Positions 23,084-25,972 of a stretch of 25,972 nucleotides of DNA are shown in pieces. The translations under genes and the position numbers were made by a program. The stretch's first letter is position 1, and every line of letters starts with the position of its first letter. Under the pieces are notes generated by a model, which was given only the letters and a program-made list of their open reading frames with translations, was not told where the DNA came from and ran no database searches. This stretch comes from Dehalococcoidales bacterium (GTDB taxonomy: Bacteria; Chloroflexota; Dehalococcoidia; Dehalococcoidales; UBA5627), in assembly GCA_041656115.1 (NCBI GenBank), contig JBBAED010000010.1, positions 1 to 25,972 on the forward strand, in the 5' to 3' direction.

Positions 23084-23217
23084 ATTCACTCGTTCGCCCT
23101 GAGCCTGTCGAAGGGTCCAACGAACGAGTGGGCTAGGGATTACTATCCGTCCGCCGTTATGGTTCGACAAGCTCATCATGAACGGCTGGGGCTCCCTTCT
23201 TTTGTCGTTCTAATCCC
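22856..23217. repeat. Tandem composite repeat, unit 2
   Basis: Same order of sub-elements as unit 1, shifted by 380-381 bp (GTCTTTGCG at 22519 and 22900; GTTCGCCC at 22711 and 23092). Ends around GTCGTTCTA before the promoter of the zinc-ribbon gene. Confidence 0.8.
23091..23185. repeat. Palindromic CGTTCGCCCTGAGC element, copy 3
   Basis: Nearly identical to the copy at 22710; ends CGTTCGCCCTGAGCCTGTCG and TTCGACAAGCTCATCATGAA. Confidence 0.75.
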
Positions 23218-23247
23218 CGTTTTATCATCACAAATATCCGTTTCCTA

Positions 23248-23276
23248 TTGACTATTATCGAGATAGAATAGATAAT
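23248..23276 (+). promoter_or_regulatory. Promoter of the zinc-ribbon/transglutaminase-like gene
   Basis: TTGACT (23248-23253), 17-bp spacer, GATAAT (23271-23276). Start near 23283, ~35-nt leader with AAAGGAG 6 nt before the ATG. Confidence 0.65.
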
Positions 23277-23317
23277 TACTCTCAGAGAATTGAAATATAA
23301 AGATAAAGGAGAAGGAA

Positions 23318-24742
23318 ATGGCTTACTGTGAAAATTGTGGCAATCAGCTTAAGCCTCAGGGTAAATTTTGTGAATCCTGCGGGACACCCGTAAAGGAGCA
23401 AACGATTGCGGAGCCGGATCAATTTGTTGAGGAGCAACTTCCTCCGCAACCGCCGGCAGTGCCGCCCGCTCCGCCTGTGCAAAAGGCAACCCCTCCGCAA
23501 ACGCCGGTAATACCGCCCGCTCCGCCTGTGCAAAAGGCAGCCCCGCCGCCAACTCCACCGCCGTCTTTTGCGACTCCCTCTCCTTCATATAAAACAAAAG
23601 AGGATAAACCGCCGCGAGCCGGGCTTGGCGGTATTCAAAAATTTGGGAAACCGGTTATGATTCTTGCGGGCGCGCTGGCTGTGGTCTTAATCGGCAGTAT
23701 TATCGGAATTGTTGCTCTCCTTGGTTCAAACGGTAATCTGAAAGGGGAGAATTTGCAGCTGGCTCTTGATAAAGAACAGCTTAGCGGGCAGCTTAGCTCA
23801 GCCAAAAGCACAATTACCGGGCTTAGTAACGACCTTAACGGTGCCAGAGGCGAAATTGAAGGCTTGGAAAGCAATTTAAATAATGCAAACAGCACTATTA
23901 ATAACTTAAACAATAGTTTATCTGCGGCCGAAAGTGATTTAAGCAGCGCCAATGCGGCCGTTGCCAATTTGAGTAAAGAAAATCAAGAACTGGCAGACAA
24001 TAATAACGCGCTGTCCGGTGATTTGGCGGATGCAACCGGTACAATCTCAACGTTAAGCTCTGCGATTGAAACAATGAATTCCAATTACAGTGATATTGTC
24101 GCCCAGATAGATACGAGGTTTGGCTGGGGGGCTGAAGCGGCGATGCAATTTGTTACCCCCAATGATCCGTCCGTGGCAGACTTGGTTAGTCAAGTAGTTA
24201 CCCCATTTGATTCCAGGGATTGGGATAAGGCTTGGGATGATTTTAGAAGATTGTATAATTGGATTCGCAATAACGTTGAATATTCGTATGACACCCCGCT
24301 GCCGATATTACCTTTAGATTTATTGGAATATGACGGTATTGTATGGTTTAGCGAATTTTGGCAGTATCCGTCCGAAACAATCAATCTGAGAACGGGTGAT
24401 TGTGAAGACCAGGCCATCCTTTTAGCCAGTATGATAAATAATTACGGAAAGGGGTCGGCGTATGCGTATTGCATCACCATTACCAACGGAGATATGGGGC
24501 ATATGGCAGTCGCTTTGCCGGTAGAAGATGGCAGTTTGGTAATATTTGATCCGGCAGGCGGATATTATTCTTCTTATTGGAACGGCGATGTCGCTTTTTG
24601 GGATGCAAATACGGCGCTTAAGGCTTGGTTAAATTGGTGGGTACACGATATGCCCGGAGCCGAAGTTGTCGGGTTTTTTGATGACACGAATTATTGGGAA
24701 TTTGATGGCAATGCTGATTTTATCGCTTGGATTACAAGCTAA
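23318..24742 (+). CDS. Membrane-anchored zinc-ribbon, coiled-coil, transglutaminase-like protein
   Basis: 474 aa with clear modules. Residues 4-21: a zinc ribbon with two CxxC pairs (CENC, CESC). Residues 40-100: a Pro-rich linker containing a near-exact repeat of PPAPPVQKA. Residues 113-135: one membrane helix (VMILAGALAVVLIGSIIGIV). Residues 140-255: a coiled coil rich in Asn, Ser and Leu, with heptad-like LSxxLNxAxSxI repeats. Residues 265-474: a transglutaminase-like cysteine-protease fold with WIRNNVEYSYD, catalytic Cys in RTGDCEDQA (C362), His in MGHMAVAL (H395) and Asp in IFDPAGG (D411). The zinc ribbon is presumably cytoplasmic and the enzyme domain outside, held off the membrane by the coiled coil. 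The reaction could be protein cross-linking, deamidation or peptide cleavage; substrate unknown. It has its own promoter and terminator. Confidence 0.85.
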   Translation: MAYCENCGNQLKPQGKFCESCGTPVKEQTIAEPDQFVEEQLPPQPPAVPPAPPVQKATPPQTPVIPPAPPVQKAAPPPTPPPSFATPSPSYKTKEDKPPRAGLGGIQKFGKPVMILAGALAVVLIGSIIGIVALLGSNGNLKGENLQLALDKEQLSGQLSSAKSTITGLSNDLNGARGEIEGLESNLNNANSTINNLNNSLSAAESDLSSANAAVANLSKENQELADNNNALSGDLADATGTISTLSSAIETMNSNYSDIVAQIDTRFGWGAEAAMQFVTPNDPSVADLVSQVVTPFDSRDWDKAWDDFRRLYNWIRNNVEYSYDTPLPILPLDLLEYDGIVWFSEFWQYPSETINLRTGDCEDQAILLASMINNYGKGSAYAYCITITNGDMGHMAVALPVEDGSLVIFDPAGGYYSSYWNGDVAFWDANTALKAWLNWWVHDMPGAEVVGFFDDTNYWEFDGNADFIAWITS

Positions 24743-24776
24743 TTTGATAATCGGCTAAAAAGCTACGGATTTTAAA

Positions 24777-24807
24777 ACGGGGCTGTCGATTTGGCAGCCT
24801 CGTTTTT
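24777..24807 (+). terminator. Intrinsic terminator of the transglutaminase-like gene
   Basis: Stem ACGGGGCTG (24777-24785) / CAGCCTCGT (24795-24803) with one G-U pair and a 9-nt loop, followed by TTTTT. Confidence 0.85.
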
Positions 24808-24897
24808 GTATTTGTTATCGCAGAAAAGTGGCTCCAAAAATTTTACTGTAATGCGGCGAAAAATTTTGGAAATATTTTTTTATTAAGGTATTCGGCG

Positions 24898-24923
24898 GCT
24901 ATTTTGTGTAAACGTAAAATAGC
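24898..24923. repeat. Inverted repeat upstream of the rRNA promoter
   Basis: GCTATTTT (24898-24905) / AAAATAGC (24916-24923), perfect 8-bp arms 10 nt apart, ending 37 bp before the -35 box. Could be an operator, or simply part of an AT-rich UP-like region. Confidence 0.45.
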
Positions 24924-24960
24924 TTGAAAAATATTGTCTGAAAAGACTTGATTTTTCGTG

Positions 24961-24989
24961 TTGACAAACATTTTTTCTTATGATATTAT
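24961..24989 (+). promoter_or_regulatory. Strong promoter upstream of 23S rRNA
   Basis: TTGACA (24961-24966), exact 17-bp spacer, TATTAT (24984-24989), with AT-rich DNA upstream. Predicted start near 24996, about 150 nt before the mature 23S 5' end. Confidence 0.8.
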
Positions 24990-25014
24990 CTATCTACCTT
25001 TATAGGAGATAGCA

Positions 25015-25035
25015 ATGTTAGAGGTAATCACATAA
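25015..25035 (+). CDS. Possible 6-codon leader ORF (MLEVIT)
   Basis: AGGAG (25004-25008) stands 6 nt before ATG TTA GAG GTA ATC ACA TAA. The spacing is ideal and the ORF begins ~20 nt into the predicted transcript, before a terminator. It may be chance; short ORFs this size are common, and rRNA leaders are normally untranslated. Confidence 0.3.
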   Translation: MLEVIT

Positions 25036-25062
25036 GGGCTTAAAAGGTATAAACGACCAGGC

Positions 25063-25095
25063 AACGGCTTGGGGAATTTACCAAGCCGTTTTTTT
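25063..25095 (+). terminator. Intrinsic terminator between the promoter and 23S rRNA
   Basis: Perfect 10-bp stem AACGGCTTGG (25063-25072) / CCAAGCCGTT (25081-25090), 8-nt loop, and a run of seven T (25089-25095). It would end a ~100-nt RNA started at the upstream promoter unless read through. Confidence 0.8.
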
Positions 25096-25103
25096 ATGTG
25101 TAA

Positions 25104-25114
25104 AGCACTTTAAA
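25104..25114 (+). promoter_or_regulatory. boxA-like antitermination motif
   Basis: AGCACTTTAAA resembles the rRNA boxA consensus (GCTCTTTA) with one change and sits ~33 nt before the mature 23S end, where NusB/NusE could load. It lies after, not before, the terminator. Confidence 0.45.
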
Positions 25115-25146
25115 AAAAGAATATAGCTAATATCAAATCTGAAGCA

Positions 25147-25972
<826 letters not shown>

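Noticed and set aside
23282..23967. Minus-strand open frames opposite the zinc-ribbon gene, one with repeated RRSGRHCRRL-like units
   Set aside because: The repetition mirrors the Pro-rich PPAPPVQKA repeat on the other strand; no start signals support expression.
24990..25012. CTATCT/AGATAG hairpin at the start of the 23S leader
   Set aside because: Its left arm lies mostly before the predicted transcription start, so it would not form in the RNA.

Overview
This 26-kb window reads as bacterial chromosome. The best guess is a Dehalococcoidia-type Chloroflexota genome, probably assembled from an environmental sample. The basis is a moderate GC content, very dense intergenic mosaic repeats, housekeeping proteins with Chloroflexota-like sequence quirks (guanylate kinase P-loop GVGKDAVL, a degenerate YchF), and a 23S rRNA gene with no 16S or tRNA before it. 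Dehalococcoides is known for unlinked 16S and 23S-5S genes. The assignment is inference from pattern recognition, not from a search.

Layout. 1-3.6 kb: the 3' part of a type ISP/IIG-like restriction-modification methyltransferase, cut by the window edge, converges on an AT-rich gene of unknown function; together they look like a small defence or accessory patch. 3.7-5.8 kb: dtd and a leaderless fur-family regulator are separated by two repeat-filled intergenic regions. The second region ends in a 38-codon remnant of a superinfection-immunity (Imm) type membrane protein whose stop codon comes from a repeat. 5.9-8.9 kb (minus): DNA-uptake genes comEA and comEC behind one promoter. 9.1-11.9 kb (minus): trkA-trkH potassium uptake operon. 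12.1-13.9 kb (plus, divergent from trkA): DUF47/PhoU-like protein overlapping a PiT phosphate transporter. 13.9-16.3 kb (minus): remA-like DUF370 gene overlapping gmk, then a HEAT-like small protein upstream of a YchF-like protein with altered GTPase motifs. 16.5-22.5 kb (plus): a small predicted beta-rich protein, then holA, alaS, ruvX and tgt. 22.5-23.2 kb: two tandem composite repeat units of about 381 bp. 23.2-24.8 kb: a membrane-anchored zinc-ribbon/coiled-coil/transglutaminase-like protein with its own promoter and terminator. 24.9 kb to the end: a strong promoter, a possible 6-codon leader ORF, an intrinsic terminator, a boxA-like motif and the first ~826 nt of 23S rRNA.

How the genes work together. 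Most of the window is housekeeping: translation quality control (dtd, alaS, tgt), replication and recombination (holA, ruvX), nucleotide supply (gmk), ion and phosphate uptake, and DNA uptake. Promoters of TTGACA/TATAAT type with 16-18 bp spacers can be read in front of most transcription units. Several (fur, alaS, perhaps holA) sit so close to the start codon that the mRNA should be leaderless or nearly so.

The most unusual content is in the non-coding DNA. A ~157-bp element with inverted ends occurs several times. One copy is interrupted by a second palindromic element, and the length gain equals the insert plus a 4-bp duplication. The architecture upstream of the 23S gene (promoter, mini-ORF, terminator, boxA-like motif) is the other region deserving a second look. 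No CRISPR array, tRNA, complete insertion sequence or replication origin was seen.
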